Part shown: piece after piece, positions 14,581 through 22,640 of the stretch | Position numbering within the stretch: position 1 is the first letter of the stretch | Layout: each line of letters begins with the position of its first letter | NCBI GenBank assembly: GCA_944333055.1 | Contig: CALVKT010000042.1 | Location: 1-58,663 of the forward strand | DNA length: 58,663 nt | DNA from: an uncultured Clostridia bacterium | GTDB lineage: Bacteria; Bacillota; Clostridia; Christensenellales; Aristaeellaceae | Direction: 5' to 3' | Position numbers and translations under genes: made by a program | The notes under the pieces: model-generated | Database searches by the model: none | What the model was told of the DNA's origin: nothing | The model's input: only the letters and a program-made list of their open reading frames with translations

Positions 14581-16269
14581 ATGAAAGTGGTCATTGTGGG
14601 CGGCGTCGCCGGCGGCGCAACCGCTGCGGCGCGCATTCGCAGGCTGGATGAACAGGCGGAGATCGTCGTCTTTGAGCGCTCCGGGTACGTCTCCTACGCC
14701 AACTGCGGCCTGCCGTACTACATCGGCGGCGCCATCGCCGACGCGCAGGCGCTGACCGTGCAGACGCCGGAGAGCTTCCGCGCCCGCTTCCGGGTGGACA
14801 TGCGCGTGCGCCACGAGGTGACGGCCATCCACGTGGAGCGCAAGTGCGTGTCCGTGAAGAACCTTGAGACCGGGGAGACGTTTGAGGAGGGCTACGACAA
14901 GCTGCTCCTCTCGCCCGGCGCAAGGCCGATCAAGCCGCCGCTGCCCGGCATGGACACAGAGGGCATCTTCACGCTGCGGACGGTGGAGGACACGCTGCGC
15001 ATCCGCCGGCACATCGATCGAGCGCAGCCCAGGTCCGCTGTGATCGTGGGCGGCGGGTTCATCGGGCTGGAGATGGCCGAGAACCTGCGGGAGCGGGGCA
15101 TGAACGTGACGGTCGTGGAAAACCAGCGGCAGCTGATGGCGCCGTTTGATGCGGACATGGCGGCGTTCATCCATGCGCAGGTGCGCGCGCACGGCGTGCG
15201 TCTGGCGCTGGGCAGCCGCGTGGCGGGCTTCAAGGCGCAGGAACAGGGCATCGATGTGCTGGTGCAGGATGCACAGCCCATTCGCGCGGACATGGTGATC
15301 CTCTCCATCGGCGTGGCGCCGGACACGGCGCTGGCCAGGGAGGCCGGGCTCGCGCTGGGCATCAAGGGGAGCATCGTGGTCAACGACCGCATGGAGACGT
15401 CCGTGCCGGACATCTACGCCGTGGGCGATGCGGTGCAGATTCGCCACTTCGTGACCGGGGACGACGCGCTCGTCGCACTGGCCGGCCCGGCCAACAAGCA
15501 GGGGCGCATCGCGGCGGACAACATCTGCGGCGGGAACAGCCGCTACAACGGCGCGCAGGGCAGCTCCGTCATCAAGCTCTTTGACATGACCGCCGCAGCA
15601 ACGGGCCTCAATGAGCGGGCGGCGAAGGCTGCGGGGCTTTCCGTGGACAAGGTCGTCCTCTCGCCGATGAGCCACGCGGGCTACTATCCCGGCGGGCAGG
15701 TCATGACGATGAAGGTCGTCTTTGAGCGGGAGACCTGCCGGCTGCTGGGCGCGCAGATCGTCGGCTATGACGGGGTGGACAAGCGCATCGACGTGCTGGC
15801 CACCGCCATCCGCGCGGGCATGAAGGCGACCGAATTGCAGGAGCTGGACCTCGCGTACGCCCCGCCGTACGCCTCCGCAAAGGACCCGGTCAACATGGCG
15901 GGCTACATGATCGACAACCTGGTGCGCGGCCTCGCCAGGCAGTGGCATGTGGAGGACGCGGACGGCCTGCCACGGGACGGCAGCGTGACGCTGCTGGATG
16001 TCCGCACGCCGGAGGAATACGCGCTCGGCCACATCGACGGCTTTGTGAACATCCCGGTCGATGCGCTTCGCGAGCGGCTGGAGGAGATCGGGCGGGGCAA
16101 GCCGGTGTATCTGATCTGCCAAAGCGGCCTGCGCAGCTACATCGCCGCGCGTATTCTGAGCGGACACGGGTTTGACTGCTACAACTTCTCCGGCGGACTC
16201 CGCTTCTACGACGCGGTGAAGCACGACCGCCTTCTGACGCGCTGCGCTACGGCTTGCGGCATGGACTAA
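14581..16269 (+). CDS. CoA-disulfide reductase / persulfide reductase with C-terminal rhodanese
   Basis: 562 residues. FAD site GGVAGGATAAARIRR at the start, active Cys42 in SYANCGLPYY, NAD(P)H motif VIVGGGFIGLEMAENL, second FAD motif DIYAVGDAVQ, and a dimer domain holding the YAPPYASAKDPVNMAGYM signature of CoADR. Residues ~465-560 are a rhodanese with Cys in YLICQSGLRS. This is the CoADR-Rhod type (Shewanella Npsr, Bacillus CoADR-RHD), which reduces CoA disulfide, CoA-persulfide or polysulfide to thiol plus H2S with NAD(P)H. Last gene of the sulfur unit, 1 bp after the rhodanese. Confidence 0.9.
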   Translation: MKVVIVGGVAGGATAAARIRRLDEQAEIVVFERSGYVSYANCGLPYYIGGAIADAQALTVQTPESFRARFRVDMRVRHEVTAIHVERKCVSVKNLETGETFEEGYDKLLLSPGARPIKPPLPGMDTEGIFTLRTVEDTLRIRRHIDRAQPRSAVIVGGGFIGLEMAENLRERGMNVTVVENQRQLMAPFDADMAAFIHAQVRAHGVRLALGSRVAGFKAQEQGIDVLVQDAQPIRADMVILSIGVAPDTALAREAGLALGIKGSIVVNDRMETSVPDIYAVGDAVQIRHFVTGDDALVALAGPANKQGRIAADNICGGNSRYNGAQGSSVIKLFDMTAAATGLNERAAKAAGLSVDKVVLSPMSHAGYYPGGQVMTMKVVFERETCRLLGAQIVGYDGVDKRIDVLATAIRAGMKATELQELDLAYAPPYASAKDPVNMAGYMIDNLVRGLARQWHVEDADGLPRDGSVTLLDVRTPEEYALGHIDGFVNIPVDALRERLEEIGRGKPVYLICQSGLRSYIAARILSGHGFDCYNFSGGLRFYDAVKHDRLLTRCATACGMD

Positions 16270-16272
16270 CAC

Positions 16273-16340
16273 ACAAGCCGGCTGCGCAAACCGCAGCCGG
16301 CGTGTCATGTGTGGGCAAGGGGCGCAATCGCGCCCGATCA
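16273..16340. terminator. Convergent hairpins between the reductase and mntP
   Basis: AGCCGGCTGCG pairs with CGCAGCCGGC (16275-16300), then GGGCGCAATCGCGCCC (16320-16336). No strong T run on either side. Confidence 0.5.
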
Positions 16341-16398
16341 ATCGCTTTGATGCAGGAAACCGCGAATCGGCCGCACCGCCGCAAGCATGGCGTGCGCA

Positions 16399-16947
16399 TC
16401 AGTTCGACAGCAGAATCTTGAGTCCCATCAGGATCAACACGCAGCCGCCGAAGAACTCGGCGCTGCGCTTGAAGCGGCTGCCAAAGAGGCTGCCGATCTT
16501 GACGCCGAACAGGCAGCAGACGCACGTCGTCACGGCGATGAAGGCGACGGCGGGCAGGATGCGCACCTGCAAAAAGGCGAAGCTCACGCCGACGGCCAGC
16601 GCGTCGATGCTCGTGGCGACGGCCAGCGGCACCATGGCCTTGGCGGAGAAGCCGTCGTCGATGGACTCCGCTTCGTCGCTGCGCGCTTCGCGGATCATGT
16701 TCAGGCCGATGAGCGCGAGCAGCACGAAGGCGATATAGGGGGCAATCGCGCTGACCAGCGACTCAAATTGCGCGCCGAGGAGATAGCCCAGCAGCGGCAT
16801 GGCGCCCTGAAACAGACCGAAATACAGCCCGCAGATCAGCATGTGGCGTGCGCTACAGCGGCGCACGGTCAGCCCCTTGCAGATAGACACGGCAAACGCG
16901 TCCATCGCCAATCCCAGCGCGATCATGAACAATTCCCAAAGACCCAT
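16399..16947 (-). CDS. mntP: Manganese efflux pump MntP
   Basis: 182 residues, six membrane helices in two repeats. Each repeat carries the conserved acidic motif: MALGLAMDAFAVSI-like (here IALGLAMDAFAVSICKG) and VATSIDALAVGVSF. It exports Mn2+. The start is the ATG at 16947 (GGGAGGCATCC upstream); the longer frame to 17022 would begin inside the leader terminator. A manganese riboswitch in the leader controls it. Confidence 0.93.
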   Translation of the reverse strand: MGLWELFMIALGLAMDAFAVSICKGLTVRRCSARHMLICGLYFGLFQGAMPLLGYLLGAQFESLVSAIAPYIAFVLLALIGLNMIREARSDEAESIDDGFSAKAMVPLAVATSIDALAVGVSFAFLQVRILPAVAFIAVTTCVCCLFGVKIGSLFGSRFKRSAEFFGGCVLILMGLKILLSN

Positions 16948-16984
16948 CCGGATGCCTCCCACATATTTTAGTCGGGAGAATGAA

Positions 16985-17135
16985 AAAAGAGACCGAATCT
17001 TCGCACACAAAACACGGTGCAAATTCGTCTCGTCATTTCATATAAAGCCAGAGGCAAAGCGCGCCTCAGCATGTTGGCCTTATCACGCGGGACAAGCGTG
17101 CCCGCGCCGACTACTCCCTCATTTGAAACAAATAC
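16985..17135 (-). promoter_or_regulatory. yybP-ykoY manganese riboswitch with expression-platform terminator
   Basis: Read on the minus strand, the leader has GAGGGAGTAGTCGGCGCGG near 17120, GGCCAACATGCTGAGG near 17070 and TTTGCCTCTGGC near 17050, the conserved loops of the yybP-ykoY aptamer. It is followed by GAGACGAATTTGCAC...GTGCGAAGATTCGGTCTC and TTTTTT (about 17032-16985), an intrinsic terminator. Mn2+ binding should favour readthrough into mntP. The match was made by eye. Confidence 0.8.
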
Positions 17136-17182
17136 AGTATAGGGGAAGAGATGCGAGTTAGTCAATACTAATCGCATGGAAG

Positions 17183-17215
17183 CAAAACCCCGCTTCGCGC
17201 CTTCACGAAGCGGGG
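17183..17215 (-). terminator. Terminator of the BMP importer operon
   Basis: Minus strand: CCCCGCTTCG, loop TGAAGGCG, CGAAGCGGGG, then TTTTG. Confidence 0.8.
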
Positions 17216-17227
17216 CAATGCGTTTGA

Positions 17228-18214
17228 TCAGCGTTCCTCGCGGAAATAGGCCAGGCCCAGGCTGGCGGGCGGCTGATCCTCGCGCTTCTTGCGCATGGAC
17301 GTGACGATCAGCACGGCGATGGTGACGAGGTAGGGCACCATCTGAATCAGGTCGGTCACGTAGCCCGGCACGCTGAAGCCCATGAGCGTCGGCAGGAACT
17401 GATAGAGCCAGTAGAGCATGCCGAAGAGGTAGGAGCCCCAGATCGCGTTGAGCGGCTTCCAGGTTGTGAAGATGACCAGCGCGACGGCCAGCCAGCCGAG
17501 CGCCTCGATCTGGCCCGTCGTCGCCCAGATGCCCTGATTGTAGTCGAGCACGTAGTACAGACCGCCGAGGCCGGAGATGCCCGCGCCCAGACAGGTGGCC
17601 AGATATTTGTAGCGCGTCACGTTGATGCCGGCGGCGTCCGCCGTCGCCGGGTTTTCGCCGACGGCGCGCAGATTCAGGCCCGTGCGCGTGTGGTTGAGGA
17701 TGTGATGCAGCACGACTGCCAGGATGACGGCGGCATACGCCATGAAGCCGTAGCCGAAGACCATCTGGCCGATCACGCCCAGCTCGGAGAGCACCGGCAG
17801 CCTGGTCTGGAACGTCTTGTAGACGAGGCTCTGCGTGGCCGTGCGGCCGTCGAGGATGAACACGCCGAAGAAGTTGGCCACGCCCATGCCGAACGTCGTG
17901 AGCGCGAGGCCGGTCACGTTCTGGTTGGCGCGCAGGCTGATGGTCAGGAAGCTGTAGATGAGGCCGCCCGCCATCGAGGCGAGAAACGCACAGACGAGCG
18001 CAAGCGCGACGCAGAAGGCCATGTTCGGATCGGCGACGCTGTTCTCGTAGAGATACGCGCTGGCAAAGCCCGCAAAGCCGCCCAGATACATGATGCCCGG
18101 CACGCCGAGGTTCAGGTTGCCGGATTTCTCGGTGATGATCTCGCCCATCGCGCCGTACATGATGATCGTGCCAAAGGGGATCGCGCGGAGAATCCATGCG
18201 ACGAATGTATCCAT
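17228..18214 (-). CDS. Nucleoside-type ABC permease (NupQ/YufQ-like)
   Basis: 328 residues, about eight to ten membrane helices. Family marks of the BPD_transp_2 group: GEIITEKSGNLNLGVPGIMY near the start, and GLNLRAVGENPATADAAGIN. This is the loop that docks on the ATPase. Its start overlaps the stop of the upstream permease by one base, and it is the last gene of the four-gene operon running from 22184. Partner permease of the 18214-19326 protein. Confidence 0.9.
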   Translation of the reverse strand: MDTFVAWILRAIPFGTIIMYGAMGEIITEKSGNLNLGVPGIMYLGGFAGFASAYLYENSVADPNMAFCVALALVCAFLASMAGGLIYSFLTISLRANQNVTGLALTTFGMGVANFFGVFILDGRTATQSLVYKTFQTRLPVLSELGVIGQMVFGYGFMAYAAVILAVVLHHILNHTRTGLNLRAVGENPATADAAGINVTRYKYLATCLGAGISGLGGLYYVLDYNQGIWATTGQIEALGWLAVALVIFTTWKPLNAIWGSYLFGMLYWLYQFLPTLMGFSVPGYVTDLIQMVPYLVTIAVLIVTSMRKKREDQPPASLGLAYFREER

Positions 18215-19326
18215 CAGGCTGCCTCCTTGGTGATCGTCCCATGCTTGCCGAGGTGGAAGATGGGCTTGTAGTTGATGAAGAATTCGCTGCCCAGGATGAA
18301 GAAGAGGATGATGCCGGCGATGATGTCCGATGCGAAATCGTTCAGGTTGTACGCGGAGGCGATTTCACCGGCGCCCTTTTCAAGGAAGATGAGCAGGAAG
18401 GAGATGAGGGCCATGTAGAACGTGTTGAACTTGGCCAGCCACGCGACGATGATGGCCGTAAAGCCGTTGCCGCCGGCTGTCGTCGTGGAAATCGTCTGGT
18501 CGCGGCCGCCGACGATCAGAAAGCCCGTCAGGCCGCAGAGCGCGCCGGAGAGGATCATCGTGCGGATGATGACCTTGCCGACGTTGATGCCGGCATAGCG
18601 CGCCGTGTTCTCGCTCTCGCCGACGACGGCGATCTCGTATCCCTGCTTGGAATAGCGCAGGTAGCAGTACATGAGCACGACCAGCAGCACGACGATGATC
18701 AGGTTGATGTTGTAGCGCTGGCCAAAGAGCTGCGGGAACCATCCGGCCTTGCTGCGCATGTTCAGCTTGCCCAGGCCGGACGCCTGACCGCGCCAGATGT
18801 TCACGCAGCAGGCGACGAGCTGGATGGCGACGTAGTTCATCATCAGCGTGAAGAGCGTCTCATTGGTGCCCAGCCGCGCCTTGAACCAGCCCGGCACGAA
18901 GCCCCAGAGCGCGCCGGCGAACACGGCGGCCACGAGCATGGCGGCATAGAGCACGGCATTGGGCACCTTGCCGCCGTAGTAGACCATCACAGCGGCTGTG
19001 GCCAGCGCGCCCATGAGCACCTGGCCTTCCGCGCCGATGTTCCAGAAGCGCATCTTGAAGGCAGGGGCGAGCGCGATGCCGATGAGCAGCAGGGAGGCGA
19101 GGTCGCGCATCGCCCAGGAAAAGCGCATGGGCGTGGAGAACGTGCCCTGAAACATCGTCGTATACACGGCGAGCGGATCAAGGCCGGTGACGAAGTAGAT
19201 GAACAGCGCGTCGGCGATCAGCGCCAGCAGCACGGCGGCGATGCGCACGAGCAGTTTCAGGCGAAACGGGGATTCGCCGCGCTTGACGATGCGCAGCAGC
19301 GGTTCGTGCTTGTTGCCCTGAGCCAT
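18214..19326 (-). CDS. Nucleoside-type ABC permease (NupP/YufP-like)
   Basis: 370 residues. Starts at the ATG at 19326, overlapping the ATPase stop (TGATG). Conserved PAFKMRFWNIGAEGQVLMGA and YEIAVVGESENTARYAGINV segments identify the BMP-associated permease. With the previous permease it forms the heterodimeric channel. Confidence 0.9.
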   Translation of the reverse strand: MAQGNKHEPLLRIVKRGESPFRLKLLVRIAAVLLALIADALFIYFVTGLDPLAVYTTMFQGTFSTPMRFSWAMRDLASLLLIGIALAPAFKMRFWNIGAEGQVLMGALATAAVMVYYGGKVPNAVLYAAMLVAAVFAGALWGFVPGWFKARLGTNETLFTLMMNYVAIQLVACCVNIWRGQASGLGKLNMRSKAGWFPQLFGQRYNINLIIVVLLVVLMYCYLRYSKQGYEIAVVGESENTARYAGINVGKVIIRTMILSGALCGLTGFLIVGGRDQTISTTTAGGNGFTAIIVAWLAKFNTFYMALISFLLIFLEKGAGEIASAYNLNDFASDIIAGIILFFILGSEFFINYKPIFHLGKHGTITKEAA

Positions 19327-20873
19327 CAGGCGACGCCTCCTTCCTGTTGTTCCTTGATCTGGGTCATCAGCAGGCCGACCTCTTCCTTGGTCGTGCTGCG
19401 CGCGTCGAGCAGGCCGTTGCACCTGCCGCCGCACAGCACGAGGATCTTGTCGCACAGGTCGATGAGCACGTCGAGGTCCTCGCCGACGTAGAGGATGGCC
19501 ACGCCCTTTTTCTTCTGCTCGTTGAGCAGGCGGTAGATCGTGTAGCTCGTGTGGATGTCAAGCCCGCGCACGGCGTAGGCGGTCATCAGCACGGAGGGCA
19601 CGGCGGCGATTTCGCGGCCGACGAGCACCTTCTGCACGTTGCCGCCGGACAGGCGGGAGACGGGCGTGTGGATCGACGGCGTGACGACGCCCAGCTCTTC
19701 CTTGATCTCCTCGGCCAGATGCCGGGGAGCGCTGCGGTCGGTGAGGATGGAGCGCCCCTCGTTGTAGCTCTTGAGCATCATGTTGTCCACCATGCTCATG
19801 GAGCCCACCAGGCCCATGCCCAGCCGGTCCTCCGGCACGAAGGAGAGGTGCACGCCCAGATCGCGGATGTCGCGGGGCGTCTTGCCGATGAGCTGTTCTG
19901 CGGTGGAGTCGCGGTCGTCATCCGGATAATAGACGACGCTGGAATCCTTGTCCGCCGCCTGCAGGCCGGCGATGGCCTCCAGCAGCTCCTTCTGGCCGTT
20001 GCCGGAGATGCCGGCGATGCCGAGGATCTCGCCGCTGAACGCCTCAAACGTGACGCGGTCGAGCACCTTGACGCCCTCCGCGTTGGTGACGGAGAGATTG
20101 TGCACGCTCAGGCGCAGGTGCGGATTGACCGGCTCCGGGCGCTCGATGTTCAGCTCGACCTTCTTGCCGACCATCATCTCCGTGAGCATGGCCTCGGTCG
20201 CAGCGCACGTCTCGACCGTGCCGGCGTATTCGCCCTTGCGCAGGATGGCGACGCGGTCGGAGATGGCGAGCACCTCATGCAGCTTGTGCGTGATGATGAT
20301 GATGGATTTGCCGTCCGCCTTCATGTTGCGCATGACGGCAAAGAGCTTTTCCGTCTCCTGCGGGGTGAGCACAGCGGTCGGCTCGTCGAGGATGAGCAGC
20401 TGCGCGCCGTGGTAGAGCATCTTGATGATCTCAAGCGTCTGCTTCTGGCTGACGCTCATCTCATAGACCTTCTGGTCGAGGTCGATGTCAAAGCGGTACC
20501 GTTCGCAGATGGCGCGCGCCTTGTCCTTGACGGCCTTGAGGTCGTACTTTTCGCGCCTGTCGAGCACCAGCGCGATGTTCTCCGCCGCCGTGAACACGTC
20601 GATCAGCTTGAAGTGCTGATGCACCATGCCGATGCCGCAGGCATAGGCGTCCTTGGGGCCGCGGATCTCGACCGGCTTGCCCTCCACGAGGATCTCGCCC
20701 GCGTCGGGGTAATAGATGCCGGCGATCATGTTCATCAGCGTCGTCTTGCCGCTGCCGTTTTCGCCGAGCAGGGAGAGGATCTCGCCTTTGCGCACGCTCA
20801 GCGAAACGTCGTGGTTTGCCACCACGCTGCCGAAGGTCTTGGTGATGTGCCGCAGTTCAATGGCGTATTCCAT
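19326..20873 (-). CDS. Nucleoside-type ABC importer ATPase (two nucleotide-binding domains)
   Basis: 515 residues. The first domain is canonical: Walker A GENGSGKTT, signature MSVSQKQTLEI (LSxGQ variant), Walker B LLILDEPTAVL. The second is degenerate in the usual YufO/RbsA way: GISGNGQKEL in place of Walker A, signature RLSGGNVQK, and Walker B-like VLMTAYAVRGLD, where the usual catalytic Glu is replaced. Hydrolysis probably takes place mainly at one site. Confidence 0.92.
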   Translation of the reverse strand: MEYAIELRHITKTFGSVVANHDVSLSVRKGEILSLLGENGSGKTTLMNMIAGIYYPDAGEILVEGKPVEIRGPKDAYACGIGMVHQHFKLIDVFTAAENIALVLDRREKYDLKAVKDKARAICERYRFDIDLDQKVYEMSVSQKQTLEIIKMLYHGAQLLILDEPTAVLTPQETEKLFAVMRNMKADGKSIIIITHKLHEVLAISDRVAILRKGEYAGTVETCAATEAMLTEMMVGKKVELNIERPEPVNPHLRLSVHNLSVTNAEGVKVLDRVTFEAFSGEILGIAGISGNGQKELLEAIAGLQAADKDSSVVYYPDDDRDSTAEQLIGKTPRDIRDLGVHLSFVPEDRLGMGLVGSMSMVDNMMLKSYNEGRSILTDRSAPRHLAEEIKEELGVVTPSIHTPVSRLSGGNVQKVLVGREIAAVPSVLMTAYAVRGLDIHTSYTIYRLLNEQKKKGVAILYVGEDLDVLIDLCDKILVLCGGRCNGLLDARSTTKEEVGLLMTQIKEQQEGGVA

Positions 20874-20895
20874 GTCTACTCCTTTACAGAAAACA

Positions 20896-20932
20896 GGGAA
20901 AAGGGAAGCGCAGATCAGCTTCCCTTTTCCGG
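20896..20932 (-). promoter_or_regulatory. Intergenic hairpin between binding protein and ATPase genes
   Basis: GGAAAAGGGAAGC pairs with GCTTCCCTTTTCC, with only a weak U tract after it (CTGTTTTCTG). It is placed so that binding-protein mRNA could be partly terminated or stabilised there, giving more binding protein than ATPase. Confidence 0.6.
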
Positions 20933-20948
20933 CTGTTTGTTTGGCGGA

Positions 20949-22184
20949 TTACTTGATTTCGGTGATGCCGTCGATGCGCAGGCTGAAGTAAGGGGCGCTG
21001 CGGAACTCGGACTCGGCGAAGGCGCCGTCCACGATCGCATCGACCGTCTCGCCCTCATAGATCGCGGTCATGGTGGACCAATCCATGAAGGACATGTCGC
21101 ACGGGGCGGTGGTGACGGCCGCACCGTCCACGGTGAAGGTGGCGGTGTCAAAGACCTTCAGGCTGCCGTCCTTGATGGCGGCCACGACCTCGGCGACCTT
21201 CTCAGCGGTGCCGGCGGCGCAGGAAGCGCTCAGCTCGGTGATCTTCACGGCGTCGGCCTCGTAACCCTTGGCCCAGTCGGTCGGCACACTCTCGCCGTTC
21301 TGCACGGCGGAGAAGAGCTCCTTGTAAAACACGGACCAGACGTTGGTGGGCGAGGTGAGGGCGGCGGTCGGCGCGGTCGGGATCATGTCGATGTTGTAGC
21401 CCACGGAGTAGCAGAGGTTGCCCGCGTCCAGCAGCTTCTGGGTCGCGGCGGGCGCGCCGGTGGAGTCGGCGTGCGGGCCGATGATCACGCAGCCCTTGGC
21501 GATGAGCGCCTCGGCCGCGGCGGCCTCCTTGTCGATATCAAACCAGGAGTTGGTGTAGTTGACCTCCATCGCCACGTTGGGCACGATGGAGCGGATGCCC
21601 AGGAAGAAAGCGGTGTAGCCGGAGACAACCTCGGCGTAGTCAAACGCGCCGACGTAGCCGACCTTCACGTTGCCCTCGGCGTCGAAGGAATTGGGCTGCT
21701 TTTCCGGAGAAAGCTCGCCGCTCTCCAGCAGCTCGGCGATCTTCATGCCGGCCACCACGCCGGAGACGTAGCGGGCCTCGTACACCTTGGTGAAGGCGTT
21801 CTTGAAGTTGTCAAGGCCGGTCAGCGCGGCGAAGTCGCCGGTCATGGAGACGAACGTGACGTCCGGATACTCCTCGGCGGCGAGCACCATGTAGGTCTGA
21901 TGGCCGTAGGAATTGGAGATGATCAGGTTGCAGCCCTGGCCGATGCAGTCAAGCGCGGCGTCGTAGCAGGTCTGATCTTCCGGAATCTTGTACTTCCAGA
22001 CGATCTGGCTGTCGGAGAGATTCAGGTCGGCGGCGGCTTGCTTGATGCCGTTCATGTGGGAAAGGGTGTAGCCCTCGGTCTCGTCGCCCACCAGGATGAC
22101 GCCGATCTTCAGATCAGCGGCCAGCGCGGAGCAGGCAAACAGGCACAGTACGGCGGCCAACACCAGAGCGAAGAACTTCTTCAT
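20949..22184 (-). CDS. BMP-family substrate-binding protein (nucleoside)
   Basis: 411 residues. Signal MKKFFALVLAAVLCLFACSA; either a signal-peptidase I site after ALA or an atypical lipobox LFAC. BMP/PnrA family features: KIGVILVGDETEGYTLSHMN, NLIISNSYGHQTYMVLAAEE, KVGYVGAF, VIIGPHADSTGAPAATQ. It captures nucleosides or related ligands for the importer encoded downstream. The exact ligand cannot be read off. Confidence 0.9.
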   Translation of the reverse strand: MKKFFALVLAAVLCLFACSALAADLKIGVILVGDETEGYTLSHMNGIKQAAADLNLSDSQIVWKYKIPEDQTCYDAALDCIGQGCNLIISNSYGHQTYMVLAAEEYPDVTFVSMTGDFAALTGLDNFKNAFTKVYEARYVSGVVAGMKIAELLESGELSPEKQPNSFDAEGNVKVGYVGAFDYAEVVSGYTAFFLGIRSIVPNVAMEVNYTNSWFDIDKEAAAAEALIAKGCVIIGPHADSTGAPAATQKLLDAGNLCYSVGYNIDMIPTAPTAALTSPTNVWSVFYKELFSAVQNGESVPTDWAKGYEADAVKITELSASCAAGTAEKVAEVVAAIKDGSLKVFDTATFTVDGAAVTTAPCDMSFMDWSTMTAIYEGETVDAIVDGAFAESEFRSAPYFSLRIDGITEIK

Positions 22185-22235
22185 TGGTTTTTTTCCTCCC
22201 TGCGATCAGACAATTTTGAAACGGAAGACAAGGGT

Positions 22236-22265
22236 ATCATACAATACGTGCGGGGGGATTGTAAA
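22236..22265 (-). promoter_or_regulatory. Promoter of the BMP importer operon
   Basis: Minus strand TTTACA (22265-22260), 18 bp, TATGAT (22241-22236), about 50 bases before the start codon. Confidence 0.7.
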
Positions 22266-22352
22266 GGGCATTTCGGTCGATTTGACACGAATCTACGAAC
22301 TTCACAAAGAACTATCTTCAAAACGTTCGGTTTTTATGCCGATTCGACGGGA

Positions 22353-22508
22353 TCAACGGGCGGATTTTCGGCGTTCGGGCAGGATTTCCAGCCAATAGCC
22401 GTCCGGGTCCGAAAGAATCTCTCTGAGGCCCAGGGCCTTCTCATAAAAGGCGATGGAGACATCCAGGTTGCTGACGTTGTAATTCTCGTGGATCATGGTA
22501 AAGCGCAT
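22353..22508 (-). pseudogene. Glyoxalase I-like gene with internal deletion
   Basis: The minus frame from the ATG at 22508 (GGAG upstream) reads MRFTMIHENYNVSNLDVSIA and FYEKALGLREI, then jumps to LSDPDGYWLEILPERR and stops: 51 residues. Lactoylglutathione lyase is about 120-130 residues with the same two ends, so about 70 codons from the middle are missing in frame. Two of four metal ligands would be lost with the deleted part. The open frame and ribosome site survive, so a short peptide may still be made, but not the enzyme. Confidence 0.75.
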
Positions 22509-22576
22509 GGGCAGCGGCTCCTTTCTTCGTCGCGCGGGGATGGATGTAAAATCAGTATACCACGGCGCGTCGGAGA

Positions 22577-22605
22577 TTTACAAACGATTTGAGTTGTGTT
22601 ATAGT
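22577..22605 (+). promoter_or_regulatory. Promoter for the MATE gene
   Basis: TTTACA at 22577-22582, 17 bp, TATAGT at 22600-22605. Confidence 0.75.
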
Positions 22606-22640
22606 ATCCCTTGCACATTTTTTGCGCGAGGGGGAGAAAG

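Noticed and set aside
14530-16341. A 603-codon minus-strand frame opposite the CoA-disulfide reductase
   Set aside because: His/Arg/Ala-rich shadow without motifs; the plus-strand enzyme is certain.
19347-22592. A 1081-codon open frame on the plus strand
   Set aside because: It is antisense to the BMP importer genes, has no known domain and shows the His/Asp/Val/Ala-rich composition expected from the opposite strand of GC-rich genes.
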